DNA of 64,000 nucleotides from Anaerolineales bacterium (GCA_016744335.1 JADGEO010000002.1:62001-126000), one strand, 5' to 3'; numbered from the stretch's first letter, positions 33,903-43,149 are shown. The notes: a model not told the origin generated them from the letters alone. Translations and numbers: made by a program.

Positions 33903-35687
33903 ATGGTCAAATCGTTTGGAAAGATATTTTCAATTGTAAAACTGCATAAATGGCGGTTTTTCCTTTCGCAAGTGATGATGTTTGTTGCGGCATTTGCAAC
34001 CGTTAGCTATTCCACATTGATTACCCCCTTAGTCAACCAAGGCATGGTTGCAGGCGATGTTGAAGCCGCCTTAGATATTGGTCTTAATATGATGGGGTTG
34101 GCAGTAATTATGGGCGTTTCAATGGCTATTGCCGCTTCTCAAGCTGTCTTTTTTGCACAGGGAGCTTCGTATATGGTTCGCAAATTATTATACGAAAAAA
34201 CTCAGGCTTATTCCTTTGAAAACTTCGACCATCTCTCTACTGGCAAGCTCATGGTGCGCCTAAACGCAGACACAATTAATGTGCAAAATGCTATGCAACA
34301 AAGCATCATGCTAGGTGCTTATGCCCCTTTTATGCTTTTAATAACCATCCTATTGGCGATCAAAAATACGCCCGATTTGGTTTGGGTACTAATAATTGTT
34401 GTTTTTGTTGTTCTATCTTTGATGTGGTGGCTAATCCCACCCATTGCTAGGGCATATAGAAAACGACAGGAACGTTTAGACGACCTAAACAATACCTTAC
34501 AAGAAAATCTAACAGGAATTTCTGTTGTTAAGGCTTTTGTGCGCGAAGAATATGAAGTAGAAAAGTTTACTAGAAATGCCACTAATTTACGTGTGCCGGC
34601 ATTGCAAGCCGCTTGGCGAGTGGCTTTTTTTTCCCCCTTGCTAACGGGTGTAAGCCAACTCTCTATCATTTTTTCTATGTGGGCTGGTGGCAGTAATGTA
34701 TTAAGCGGCTCTGGCATGAGCGTAGGGCAAGTTAGCACTTTCAACTCTTATATGGCAATGATTGTTGCACCTTTGGCGATGATGGCTATAGTTATTCCTT
34801 TGGTATTGCGTGGCGATGTTTCTGCCAAACGTATTCTTGAAGCCTACGATGCTGAACCTACTGTGCAGGATAAAGAAGAAGCCAAAGAGATGAACATGGA
34901 AAAGGTCAAAGGTGAAATACGTTTTGAAAATGTTTCCTTTGCCTTCCGCCGACCAGACGGTAAATTTGACCCACCCGCATTAAAGAACATCAACCTAACC
35001 ATCAAAGCCGGTCAACAAGTTGGCATTCTGGGCGCAACTGGCTCAGGAAAAAGTGCGCTGGTTAACTTAATTCCACGCTTCTATGATGCCACTGAAGGGC
35101 GCATCACCTTAGACGGCGTAGATGTGCGCGATATACCCCAAGAAAACTTAAGAAAAATTATCGGCATTGCTTTACAAGAGGCAGTACTTTTTCAAGGTGA
35201 TGTACGCGTCAATCTTAAATTTGGCAGCCCAAAAGTGGATGATGATGTAATGATCGATGCCGCCAAAGCCGCCGACTCTTATGGTTTTGTTAGCAATATC
35301 CCAGAAGAATGGAGTGCTCCAGTTGCCAGACGTGGCTATAACTTCTCTGGCGGACAACGACAACGGTTATCTATCACCCGCGCGCTTACGGCGCAACCCA
35401 AAGTGATTATTCTCGATGACAGCACAAGCGCACTAGATGCCTCTACCGAAGGGCGCGTGCAATCGGCTATTCCTAAATTTATGAATAACGCGACAACAAT
35501 CTATGTTGCTCAACGTATCAGTGCCGTTATTGACCTCGATCATATTTACCTATTAGAAAACGGTGAAATTGTTGCCGAAGGCAATCACGAAGAACTGCTT
35601 GAAAGCAACCCGCTTTATCAAGAAATTTACGAATCACAGCTCGGCGGCGGGGTCACCAAAGGACTTGACCTAGAGGAGGCAGTATGA
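33903..35687 (+). CDS. ABC-type exporter half-transporter with degenerate nucleotide site
   Basis: A 594-residue half-transporter with six membrane helices (about 18-310) and a C-terminal ATPase. The ATPase has Walker A GATGSGKSA, signature FSGGQRQRLS, a Walker B with Asp in place of the catalytic Glu (VIILDDSTSALD) and an H-switch position changed to Gln (YVAQRIS). These two substitutions mark the degenerate-site subunit of heterodimeric exporters such as TM287/288, LmrCD or BmrCD. ATG has GGAGG 10 nt upstream. Its stop overlaps the start of the next gene by ATGA. Substrate unknown; multidrug or lipid export are usual. Confidence 0.9.
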   Translation: MVKSFGKIFSIVKLHKWRFFLSQVMMFVAAFATVSYSTLITPLVNQGMVAGDVEAALDIGLNMMGLAVIMGVSMAIAASQAVFFAQGASYMVRKLLYEKTQAYSFENFDHLSTGKLMVRLNADTINVQNAMQQSIMLGAYAPFMLLITILLAIKNTPDLVWVLIIVVFVVLSLMWWLIPPIARAYRKRQERLDDLNNTLQENLTGISVVKAFVREEYEVEKFTRNATNLRVPALQAAWRVAFFSPLLTGVSQLSIIFSMWAGGSNVLSGSGMSVGQVSTFNSYMAMIVAPLAMMAIVIPLVLRGDVSAKRILEAYDAEPTVQDKEEAKEMNMEKVKGEIRFENVSFAFRRPDGKFDPPALKNINLTIKAGQQVGILGATGSGKSALVNLIPRFYDATEGRITLDGVDVRDIPQENLRKIIGIALQEAVLFQGDVRVNLKFGSPKVDDDVMIDAAKAADSYGFVSNIPEEWSAPVARRGYNFSGGQRQRLSITRALTAQPKVIILDDSTSALDASTEGRVQSAIPKFMNNATTIYVAQRISAVIDLDHIYLLENGEIVAEGNHEELLESNPLYQEIYESQLGGGVTKGLDLEEAV

Positions 35688-37528
35688 GCACTGCAACCAA
35701 AACAATGGATAAACAAGAAGTAACCAGTTCAGAGCAAACCGATCTTTCTATGGGTACACTATCACGTCTCTTAGCTTATATGATTGGCGCAGAACAACGC
35801 CCCAAATTTATACTTGGCACAATTACCCGCGTTATCGCATTGCTAGGGCTGATAGCCTTACCCTACATCACAGGCGAGGGCATGAACGAAATCAGCGATC
35901 CTAACGGCAGTGCAGATGTACTCACCCGCTGGGCCGTCTACGGCGTTATTGCTGGTGCCTTCTACCTGATATTCAGCTTTATTTCCGACCGTACCTTTGC
36001 GAGTATGGCAACCAAAGCCCTTCATAAACTGCAAACAAATCTCTTCTCAAATATCCAAACCCTTTCAATGGATTTCTTCTACAAGAATCCCCCTGGGGAA
36101 CTTTCTAGCAATGTCACCAATGATGCTGAGGTTGTCTCCTTATTCTATACCAACGCAGTCAACCAAATCATTCGCGCCACATTCCAAGTTGTTCTGATTT
36201 TCGGTGTAATGTTACTGATTAATTGGAAATTAGCACTTGTAGCCTTAACCACTATCCCATTTCTGCTAATTGGCATTTATGTCATCACCCAAATAGCCTC
36301 GCCTGCCTTTATTAGCCTTCAAAAAGAGTTGGGGGATATAAGCGGATTCCAAGAAGAAACCCTTGCTGGGCATAAAGTAGTCATCAGCAAACGCCGTAAA
36401 GAATGGACAGAGAAAAAACACGAAGAATATGCCGCTAATGTTTATAAAATAGGAAAAAGAGCTTTCTTAGCCGCACTAATGCAACTCCCGATGACCCAAA
36501 CACTCACTCTCTTCCAAAATGTATTGGTGATGGTTGCGGGTACTTTTATGGTCATCAATGGAAAAACGACCTTAGGTGTAGTACTTGCCTTCTCTGGATA
36601 TGCGGCATTATTAGCTTCACCCCTAAACCAGATTGCCAACCTCATCACAAATGCCCTCAATGCCTCTGCGGGTGGAGAGCGAGTCTTCAAGATTATTGAT
36701 GAAAAACCAACCGTTAAAGATGCCCCCGATGCAACAGAATATGAATTCAAAGGCGGACACCTAGAATGTATTGACGTGGACTTTAGCTATATTCCTGGAC
36801 GCAAGATTTTACGCAAAAACACCTTTGAGGTGCAACCGGGTGAAAGCATCGGCATTTGCGGTCCCACTGGCGCAGGAAAAAGTACGCTGATTAACATCCT
36901 CACACGTTATTACGATATTGACAGCGGCACCATCCTCATTGACGGACAAGACCTCAGTAATCTGACCCAAGCAAGTCTCCGCAAGCAGGTTGGCGTAGTG
37001 CTACAAGAGGCATTCCTCTTTACCGACACCGTAATGAACAACTTACTATACGCTCGTGAGGGCGCCACTGAAGAAGAGGCTATCGCCGCCGCAAAAGACG
37101 CAAATGCTCATGGCTTTATCATAAATCTGCCACAAGGCTACGACACCATGCTCACCGAGCGCGGTGCCAACCTCAGCCAAGGACAACGCCAGATGATTAC
37201 CATCGCCCGTGCTATGGTGGCAGAACCCAAGCTAATGATTTTAGATGAAGCAACCAGCAACGTAGATACCCGCACAGAAAAACTCATTCAAGATGGTATG
37301 CACAAACTCATGGAAGGCAAAACCAGCTTCTCTATTGCCCACCGTCTAGCGACTATTCGTGATTCATCAAAAATCATGGTCGTCAACGGTGGCGATATTG
37401 TCGAATACGCCCCCCACGATGAACTGATGGAAAATAAAGATTTCTACTATGCTCTTTATATGAGCCAATTCAAAAGCAAAGCACCTGGTGGCGCAGAAGC
37501 CACTGATGTAGAGTTTATTAGCACGTAG
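35684..37528 (+). CDS. ABC-type exporter half-transporter, catalytic partner
   Basis: A 614-residue half-transporter with six membrane helices and an ATPase carrying Walker A GPTGAGKST, signature LSQGQRQMIT, intact Walker B with Glu (LMILDEATSNVD) and H-switch His (SIAHRL). It overlaps the upstream half by 4 bp (ATGA), so the pair is translationally coupled and forms one heterodimer with one canonical and one degenerate site. A polar N-terminal extension of about 30 residues precedes the first helix. The gene ends at two consecutive hairpins. No regulator is adjacent. Confidence 0.92.
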   Translation: MSTATKTMDKQEVTSSEQTDLSMGTLSRLLAYMIGAEQRPKFILGTITRVIALLGLIALPYITGEGMNEISDPNGSADVLTRWAVYGVIAGAFYLIFSFISDRTFASMATKALHKLQTNLFSNIQTLSMDFFYKNPPGELSSNVTNDAEVVSLFYTNAVNQIIRATFQVVLIFGVMLLINWKLALVALTTIPFLLIGIYVITQIASPAFISLQKELGDISGFQEETLAGHKVVISKRRKEWTEKKHEEYAANVYKIGKRAFLAALMQLPMTQTLTLFQNVLVMVAGTFMVINGKTTLGVVLAFSGYAALLASPLNQIANLITNALNASAGGERVFKIIDEKPTVKDAPDATEYEFKGGHLECIDVDFSYIPGRKILRKNTFEVQPGESIGICGPTGAGKSTLINILTRYYDIDSGTILIDGQDLSNLTQASLRKQVGVVLQEAFLFTDTVMNNLLYAREGATEEEAIAAAKDANAHGFIINLPQGYDTMLTERGANLSQGQRQMITIARAMVAEPKLMILDEATSNVDTRTEKLIQDGMHKLMEGKTSFSIAHRLATIRDSSKIMVVNGGDIVEYAPHDELMENKDFYYALYMSQFKSKAPGGAEATDVEFIST

Positions 37529-37543
37529 AACTTCAGTGGCTAG

Positions 37544-37576
37544 AAGCCCCCGTTCCCTTGAAGGGAACGGGGGCTT
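37544..37576. terminator. Terminator of the ABC exporter operon (CCGTTCCCTTGAAGGGAACGG family)
   Basis: aagcccccgttccctt pairs perfectly with aagggaacgggggctt across one base, followed by TTAGCC. It is a member of the repeated hairpin family. Confidence 0.8.
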
Positions 37577-37603
37577 TTAGCCAATCACCGATATTTTCTC
37601 ATA

Positions 37604-37637
37604 AAAAAAGAGTTTCTCTTCCGAGAAACTCTTTTTT
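37604..37637. terminator. Terminator at the end of purBA
   Basis: aaaaaagagtttctc / gagaaactctttttt with a 4-nt loop, 17 bp past the purA stop on the minus strand and usable in both directions. Confidence 0.88.
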
Positions 37638-37653
37638 ATTGCCTACACACAAA

Positions 37654-38919
37654 TTACCGCGGAATAATCGCCTCGCGCTCAGGACCATTCGTCACCCAGC
37701 CAACTTTCACGCCGACCAACTCTTCCACCCGCTCCACATAGGCTTGGGCTTCGGGGGGCAAATCAGCATACTCACGAATATCACGAATATCAACTCGCCA
37801 ACCGGGGAGAGTCTCGTAAATCGGCGTAACGCGCCCAAGCTGGTAAGAATCCAAATCATAATAATGCACAGATTTTCCATCTAACTCATAACCTGTGCAA
37901 ATTTTTATCTCATCAAATGCGCTCAAAATATCAAGTTTGGTCAAGAAAATTTGATTGATGCCGCTAATCATGCTCGCAAAACGGACAACCTCCACATCGA
38001 ACCAGCCCCCACGCCGAATGCGACCTGTGGTTGCCGCAACTTCGCTCAAGGTTTCGATGGCAAATTCATCGTCAAAAATCTCTGTGGGTAAAGGACCGCC
38101 ACCAACGCGAGTCGTATAGGCTTTGGCAATCCCGACCACTTCATCAATCGCTTGCGGGGGAATTCCCAAGCCTGTCGTCGCGGCAGAAGCGATCGTAGTC
38201 GAGCCAGTCACAAAAGGATATGTTCCCCAATCTGTATCTAAACAAGTGCCCATCGCTTGCTCTAGCAAGAAATTTTTCCCATTTTTTAAGCCATCATGCA
38301 CAATGGGGAATAATTCGCGAATATAAGGCTTCAACTCTTCATAATAGCCCATATATTCGTCGTAAATGGCATCAAATGCTAAAGCACTACCACCCAAGGC
38401 AATAATAATTTTATTTTTGAGCGTTAATTGCATCTTTAATCTTGAAGCAAAAATCTCACTGTCTGCAAAATCGCCCCAACGGATGCCGTTATAGCTGACT
38501 TTATCGGCAAAAGTCGGTCCTATACCACGCCGAGTTGTGCCGGTTGCGCCCTTGCCTTTGGCATCTTCATAAAGCCCGTCTAAAACTTTATGGTAGGGCA
38601 TAATCACGTGTGAACGCGGCGAAATCAGCAATCTGTCTTTCAAGACAATTCCCGCGTCCACCAACGATTTCATTTCATCCAGCATCACAGCTGGGTCCAT
38701 CACCACGCCACCCCCGACCAAACAAGTCACATTGGGATAAAAAACGCCTGAAGGCGTGAGATGAATTTTGAAAATACCATACTCATTCACAATTGTATGA
38801 CCGGCATTATTTCCGCCGTTATAGCGCGCCACATAATCGTAATCACCGGCAAAAGTATCAATCGCTTTGCCCTTCCCCTCATCGCCCCATTGCGTGCCTA
38901 AAACAATTCTAACGCTCAT
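37654..38919 (-). CDS. purA: Adenylosuccinate synthetase
   Basis: A 421-residue enzyme that joins IMP and aspartate with GTP to adenylosuccinate. Motifs: LGTQWGDEGKGKAID (P-loop with catalytic Asp), RYNGGNNAGHTIV (catalytic His), GTTRRGIGPTFADKV, TRVGGGPLPTE, GRIRRGGWFDVEVVRFA and the GTP-guanine motif LTKLDIL. Its start overlaps the purB stop by 4 bp (ATGA), so purB-purA are coupled. Together they convert IMP to AMP; the divergent guaB handles the other branch. Confidence 0.96.
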   Translation of the reverse strand: MSVRIVLGTQWGDEGKGKAIDTFAGDYDYVARYNGGNNAGHTIVNEYGIFKIHLTPSGVFYPNVTCLVGGGVVMDPAVMLDEMKSLVDAGIVLKDRLLISPRSHVIMPYHKVLDGLYEDAKGKGATGTTRRGIGPTFADKVSYNGIRWGDFADSEIFASRLKMQLTLKNKIIIALGGSALAFDAIYDEYMGYYEELKPYIRELFPIVHDGLKNGKNFLLEQAMGTCLDTDWGTYPFVTGSTTIASAATTGLGIPPQAIDEVVGIAKAYTTRVGGGPLPTEIFDDEFAIETLSEVAATTGRIRRGGWFDVEVVRFASMISGINQIFLTKLDILSAFDEIKICTGYELDGKSVHYYDLDSYQLGRVTPIYETLPGWRVDIRDIREYADLPPEAQAYVERVEELVGVKVGWVTNGPEREAIIPR

Positions 38920-40289
38920 TTTTCCTCACTTTTTAATACCCGCTCGGCAATCTCTTCTGCCAGCCCCACATAGGTCTGCGGAGAAAGTGCCAACAAACAA
39001 GTTTTAATAGATTCGTCTACCTCAAGTTCATTTGCCCAATTTTGATAAGATTTTTCTGTGATCTTTTTGCCACGCGTTAGAGATTTTAATTGCTGATATG
39101 CAGAGGGGATATTTGCCGAGCGGAGGATAGTCTGCGCACCCTCGGCAACAACTTCCCAATGCGATTCTAACGTGGCGTTGAGGCTTGGTGCGTGCCCTTC
39201 AACCCTATCTAGCCCCTTAACAACGCTCAGCCAAGCCACCAGCGTATGCCCGAATGCCTCCCCAAAAGAACGCCGTACGGTAGAATCAGAGAGATCACGC
39301 TGTAAACGCGATACGGGCAATTTACGGATATACTGCTCAAAAAACGCGTTTGCCAACCCTAAATTCCCTTCTGCATTCTCAAAATCAATAGGATTAACTT
39401 TTTGCGGCATGGTCGAAGAGCCAACTTCACCTTCTACTACACGCAATTTCAGAATATCATCGCTAATATATCGCCACATATCTTGAGTTAAATCGAGCAA
39501 TATACCGTTAACCAATTGCAATATCTGAAAGTATGCCAACCAATTATCGTAGGGGATAATTTGCGAGCTAATTGCTGTTGGCTCTAAACCTAAATCGCGC
39601 AAAAACTTTTCACTAAATGCTAACCAATCTACTTTTGGTGCGCCAACGACTTGGGCGTTGTAATTGCCAACCGCCCCGCTCCACTTTGCTTCAAAACGAT
39701 GATTAATAAACTTTTCACGTTGCCTTTCTAAACGCGCCACAAAAATGGCGATTTCTTTGCCAAAAGTGGTCGGCACCGCGGCTTGCCCATGAGTCCGTGC
39801 CAACATGGGCGTGGATTTATAGATTTGAGCAAAATCCCGTAACTCGGCAATAATCTCATCCAGCACAGGGATCAAGACGCGGTCACGCGCATCCCGCAAA
39901 TCTAAGGCTACGGCGGTCAGGTTAACGTCGTCACTTGTCAGCCCAAAATGAAGATAGGAGCGGCAATCAAGCAATGAGCCACGCGCGAAGCGTTCCCGTA
40001 GAAAGTTTTCGATGGCTTTAAGGTCGTGGCGGGTATCCTGCTCCAGTTTTTTGACCCGCTTGGCATCGTCCAAAGAAAAATCAGTAGCGAGTTTTTGAAG
40101 AAAATCCAACTCTTTTTGCGAAAGGGTGCGCACTAAATCTGTCTCTTGCGAGAGTGCAATTAAATAGGCGATTTCAAGACGGGCACGGCTACGGATATAG
40201 GCGAATTCAGAAAAATACTCACGTAAAACTTCTGTTTTGCGAGTATAACGCCCATCGAGTGGGCTTAAAGAAAGCAAGGGGTTTTTCAT
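38916..40289 (-). CDS. purB: Adenylosuccinate lyase
   Basis: A 457-residue enzyme of the fumarase/aspartase superfamily. It has the long-form PurB pattern: LSPLDGRY at the N-terminus, FGLTSDDVNLTA, MLARTHGQAAVPTTFGKE (catalytic His) and GSSTMPQKVNPIDFENAEGN (flexible signature loop with catalytic Ser). It acts in IMP synthesis and in AMP formation. The ATG is preceded on the minus strand by TATAAT-CAAAAT-ATG without a ribosome site, which suggests a leaderless message. purA follows with a 4-bp overlap. Confidence 0.95.
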   Translation of the reverse strand: MKNPLLSLSPLDGRYTRKTEVLREYFSEFAYIRSRARLEIAYLIALSQETDLVRTLSQKELDFLQKLATDFSLDDAKRVKKLEQDTRHDLKAIENFLRERFARGSLLDCRSYLHFGLTSDDVNLTAVALDLRDARDRVLIPVLDEIIAELRDFAQIYKSTPMLARTHGQAAVPTTFGKEIAIFVARLERQREKFINHRFEAKWSGAVGNYNAQVVGAPKVDWLAFSEKFLRDLGLEPTAISSQIIPYDNWLAYFQILQLVNGILLDLTQDMWRYISDDILKLRVVEGEVGSSTMPQKVNPIDFENAEGNLGLANAFFEQYIRKLPVSRLQRDLSDSTVRRSFGEAFGHTLVAWLSVVKGLDRVEGHAPSLNATLESHWEVVAEGAQTILRSANIPSAYQQLKSLTRGKKITEKSYQNWANELEVDESIKTCLLALSPQTYVGLAEEIAERVLKSEEK

Positions 40290-40295
40290 ATTTTG

Positions 40296-40301
40296 ATTAT
40301 A
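40296..40301 (-). promoter_or_regulatory. -10 box directly before the purB ATG (leaderless-type promoter)
   Basis: The minus strand reads TATAAT, then CAAAAT, then ATG. The 6-nt gap places the expected start of transcription at the ATG. Confidence 0.6.
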
Positions 40302-40312
40302 TCATTGTGGTT

Positions 40313-40318
40313 TATAAT
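40313..40318 (+). promoter_or_regulatory. Candidate -10 box for guaB, divergent from purB
   Basis: TATAAT on the plus strand lies 67 nt before the chosen guaB start and 12 bp from the purB -10 box. The leader contains a small palindrome (gaagtctccagacttt) and a strong GGAG. Confidence 0.5.
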
Positions 40319-40384
40319 GGCGGTGTTGATAATTGGCGTCCGAAGTCTCCAGACTTTTGGCTCCAGAAAAAAAAGGAGAAAATG

Positions 40385-41824
40385 ATGAAAATTTTACCAA
40401 ACACCGCCCTAACCTATGATGATGTATTGCTTACGCCCCAATACTCCGACGTGAAATCACGCCGAAAACTCTCTACGCGCACACAACTGACCACAAAAAT
40501 TTCGATGCAAACGCCTATTGTTTCTGCCAATATGGATACAGTGACCGAGCATAAAATGGGGATTGTAATGGCGCGCGAGGGTGGGATTGGTTTTATTCAT
40601 CGTTTTATGACCATTGATGAGCAAGTGAGGCAAATTCAGCGCGTTAAAAAAGCAGAATCTTTTGTGGTAGAAAATCCAATTACGCTTGGAACGACAAATA
40701 CTATTGGCGATGCAAGAAAACTGGTGAACGAAACAGAAACAGGCGGCATCGTGATTGTAGATGAAAGCCACCGCGTGGTAGGCATTGTAACCACGCGCGA
40801 TATGCTTTTTGAGTATCATAACGATAAGCCAATTACTGAAATTATGACATCAAAAGTAATTACGGCACCATTAGGGACTCAATTAGAAGAAGCTGAAAAG
40901 TTTTTGCATAAATACCGTATAGAAAAACTACCGCTGGTAGATGAAGAGGGGCGATTGAAAGGGTTAATTACACTTAAAGATATTATGAAAAACGCCAAAT
41001 TTCCGATAGCTACAAAAGATACACGGGGGCGTTTAGCTGTTGGTGCGGCAGTGGGCGTAAAAGGCAGTGAATTAATACGCGTAGAGCGACTCTTAGAAGC
41101 AGGCGCGGACGCGATTGTAGTTGATATCGCACACGGTGATTCTGAATTAGAAGTCAACATCGTCAAAGAAATCCGCAAGAATTTTCCCCAAGCACAGATT
41201 ATCGGCGGGAATGTGGCGACAGGTGGCGGAACACAACGTCTCATTGATGCGGGCGTGGATGCGGTAAAAGTTGGCGTTGGACCTGGCTCAATTTGCATCA
41301 CGCGCATTGTGGCAGGCGCAGGGGTGCCACAACTGACAGCTGTGACGCAATCTGCCGAAGTAGCTCGCCCACAGGGAATTCCCATTATTGCTGATGGCGG
41401 TATCCGCACTTCGGGCGATATTGTCAAAGCACTCGCGGCTGGCGCATCTTCGGTGATGGTGGGCAGTTTATTGGCAGGTGCAGATGAAAGCCCCGGCATG
41501 GTGATGACGCGTAAAGGACATCGCTATAAAGTTTCACGCGGCATGGCCTCTTTAAAGGCAAATTTAGCCCGCAAAGCGCGTGAAGGTGAAAGCGATATCA
41601 GCAAAGAAGAGATTGAAGAATATGTTTCTGAGGGAGTCGAAGCCGCTGTCCCTTATCGTGGCTCAACGCGCGAGATTATTAAGCAACTGGTCGGCGGTTT
41701 ACAATCGGGGATGAGTTATACAAATGCACATAATATAGAAGAGTTATACGAAAAAGCACAGTTTGTGCGCATTACGCCCGTTGGATTAAGAGAGTCGCAT
41801 CCGCATGATGTAGAGGTGATGTGA
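40385..41824 (+). CDS. guaB: Inosine-5'-monophosphate dehydrogenase
   Basis: A 479-residue enzyme that oxidises IMP to XMP with NAD, the committing step to GMP. Seen are TYDDVLLTPQYSDV at the N-terminus, two CBS domains (about 95-205), VVDIAHGDS, GGNVATGGGTQRLIDAG, the active-site loop GPGSICITR with the catalytic Cys, ADGGIRTSGDIVKALAAGA, and AAVPYRGS near the flap. The track start 230 bp upstream is inside purB; the tandem ATGs at 40382/40385 with AAAGGAG are right. It is divergent from purB-purA, so the two IMP branches share one control region. Confidence 0.96.
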   Translation: MKILPNTALTYDDVLLTPQYSDVKSRRKLSTRTQLTTKISMQTPIVSANMDTVTEHKMGIVMAREGGIGFIHRFMTIDEQVRQIQRVKKAESFVVENPITLGTTNTIGDARKLVNETETGGIVIVDESHRVVGIVTTRDMLFEYHNDKPITEIMTSKVITAPLGTQLEEAEKFLHKYRIEKLPLVDEEGRLKGLITLKDIMKNAKFPIATKDTRGRLAVGAAVGVKGSELIRVERLLEAGADAIVVDIAHGDSELEVNIVKEIRKNFPQAQIIGGNVATGGGTQRLIDAGVDAVKVGVGPGSICITRIVAGAGVPQLTAVTQSAEVARPQGIPIIADGGIRTSGDIVKALAAGASSVMVGSLLAGADESPGMVMTRKGHRYKVSRGMASLKANLARKAREGESDISKEEIEEYVSEGVEAAVPYRGSTREIIKQLVGGLQSGMSYTNAHNIEELYEKAQFVRITPVGLRESHPHDVEVM

Positions 41825-42060
41825 AAAGTAAAACGTGAAAACGTGAAAAAAATGAAAAAGTAAAACGCTCCATCAAGTGACAAAAGCCGACTAAAGTCGG
41901 CTCAAATGAGTCCGCTTTTAGCGGGCTTCAGCTTTGAGCATGGACGTTTACGTCCATGCGGTGGAGTTTTTCGCGACACGCCTATTATCAATTTAATTAT
42001 TTGATCTCCATGAAGGGAGCGAGTTCTTCTAGCCTTTTTCAAAAACCTAACCATCAAAGA
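41825..42060. repeat. Intergenic cluster of short hairpins
   Basis: No gene. It holds agccgactaaagtcggct (41885-41902), gtccgcttttagcgggc (about 41910-41926) and catggacgtttacgtccatg (41939-41958), all perfect or near-perfect short palindromes, then a fragment tgaagggagcgagttcttct like one arm of the GAACCCGTTCCCTT hairpins. The cluster is REP-like. Confidence 0.55.
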
Positions 42061-42091
42061 AAAACACCATCATTTCTGATGGTGTTTTTTT
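42061..42091 (-). terminator. Terminator of tRNA-Pro
   Basis: aaaacaccatca / tgatggtgtttt with a 4-nt loop, flanked by T-runs on both strands. It lies 32 bp past the tRNA 3' end on the minus strand and could also stop guaB read-through. Confidence 0.8.
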
Positions 42092-42122
42092 GCTAATTTT
42101 GGGGTAATCAGCGGTAAAAAAA

Positions 42123-42199
42123 TGGTCGGGGCGGGCGGATTTGAACCGCCGACCCCCGCGTCCCAAACGCGGTGCGCTGCCGGACTGCGCTACGCCCCG
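42123..42199 (-). tRNA. tRNA-Pro (anticodon TGG)
   Basis: On the minus strand the 77-nt sequence begins CGGGGCGTAGCGCAG and ends CGCCCCGACCA. The 7-bp acceptor stem pairs perfectly, the anticodon stem is CCGCG/CGCGG with the loop TTTGGGA, giving anticodon TGG (proline, CCA codons). The T-arm has GGTTCAAATCC. The CCA tail is encoded. The overlapping plus-strand ORF start at 42172 in the track is therefore false. Confidence 0.96.
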
Positions 42200-42210
42200 A
42201 ACGAGAAGAG

Positions 42211-42240
42211 AGTATAATCCCAAGTATGGATAAACGTCAA
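42211..42240. promoter_or_regulatory. Overlapping divergent promoters for tRNA-Pro (-) and the esterase gene (+)
   Basis: On the minus strand TTGACG (42240-42235) and TATACT (42216-42211) are 18 bp apart and end 11 bp before the tRNA. On the plus strand TATAAT (42213-42218) ends 7 nt before the esterase ATG. The two -10 boxes share four base pairs (42213-42216). This suggests a bidirectional promoter, or mutually exclusive use. Confidence 0.65.
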
Positions 42241-43149
42241 GTATCTTTTAGTAAATCTAAACCTGACAGGTCTATGTGTAACCCCCCAGATGATTCTAAG
42301 GGGCGGCGACCTATCAGGTTTTTCATTATAGCAATGCTCGCGTGGCTTTCGGCTTGCAAGCCTTTGACACCTATGCCACCTGCTTCACCAACGCCTACGT
42401 TAACACGTTCTGCACCTGCTATGGCGCCCACACCTATGCAAACTTTAGAAGCACCTAGCCCAATACCAGAAGAATGTTCAGAGACGCGCGGGCAAGTGCA
42501 AAGTCACGCGTACGATTCGGTGCTTCTGCCCAATTATCATATTTATCTTCCACCCTGCTATGATTTTGATGCCGAAATACGCTATCCCCTCCTCTATCTT
42601 TTGCATGGCGCAAATTTTGAAGATGACCAATGGGTGCGGCTAGGCGTAGCGGATGAAAACCCCGCATATATTATCGTGATGCCTTATGAAAAGTACTCCT
42701 TACGCCCCATTTACGAAGCCGAATTTGGAGATATTTTTATTGACGAATTTCTCCCGTATATTGATAAAAATTACCGCACGCTAAAAGATGAAAAATATCG
42801 TGCCATTGGCGGGCTTTCGCGAGGCGGGGGCTGGGCAATTCATTATGGATTAACCCGCTGGGGCATTTTTGGTGCTTTTGGGGCACATTCTCCGGCGATT
42901 TTTTATCAAGATTATGCCGAGTTAGACGATTGGCTTAATAAAATCCCCACTGATTCTATACCCAGAATATATATAGATTCTGGTGACAAAGACCAAGACT
43001 ATCTAAAAGTTGCCAATTTTGCCAATTTATTGGCAGAAAATAAAATCGCCCATAAATGGCGTTTATACGTAGGCTTGCACGATGAAAACTACTGGCGAGC
43101 GCATGTAGCTGAGTATTTACATTGGTACGGAGAGGCATGGGGCGAGTAG
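42226..43149 (+). CDS. Alpha/beta-hydrolase esterase lipoprotein (esterase D/enterochelin-esterase-like)
   Basis: A 307-residue protein. It has a long basic N-terminus, a hydrophobic stretch and lipobox (AMLAWLSAC), a Thr/Pro-rich spacer, then a putative-esterase domain with [17 protein letters not shown], the nucleophile elbow [14 protein letters not shown] (Ser near 203), [11 protein letters not shown] (Asp) and [19 protein letters not shown] (His). It probably hydrolyses an ester outside the cell membrane. The ATG at 42226 is chosen because the longer ORF overlaps tRNA-Pro and because TATAAT ends 7 nt before it. Residues about 11-32 are encoded by a palindromic insert. If translation started later, the insert would still be ahead of the signal peptide. 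Confidence 0.82.
   Translation: MDKRQVSFSKSKPDRSMCNPPDDSKGRRPIRFFIIAMLAWLSACKPLTPMPPASPTPTLTRSAPAMAPTPMQTLEAPSPIPEECSETRGQVQSHAYDSVLLPNYHIYLPPCYDFDAEIRYPLLYLLHGANFEDDQWVRLGVADENPAYIIVMPYEKYSLRPIYEAEFGDIFIDEFLPYIDKNYRTLKDEKYRAIGGLSRGGGWAIHYGLTRWGIFGAFGAHSPAIFYQDYAELDDWLNKIPTDSIPRIYIDSGDKDQDYLKVANFANLLAENKIAHKWRLYVGLHDENYWRAHVAEYLHWYGEAWGE
42259..42321 (+). repeat. Palindromic insert within the 5' coding part of the esterase gene
   Basis: aaacctgacaggtc and gacctatcaggttt are near-perfect inverted arms around an inner palindrome (cccc ... gggg). The frame stays open through it (encoding [20 protein letters not shown]). Related stems occur outside genes at 6461-6500 and 52781-52813. Confidence 0.6.

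Noticed and set aside
35400-35440. Walker B Asp in the first ABC subunit as a sign of a dead gene
   Set aside because: Paired changes (Asp for Glu, Gln for His) and an intact partner are the known pattern of functional heterodimers.
42172-42225. Upstream start of the esterase ORF
   Set aside because: It reads through tRNA-Pro and its promoter; the ATG at 42226 is the first acceptable start.
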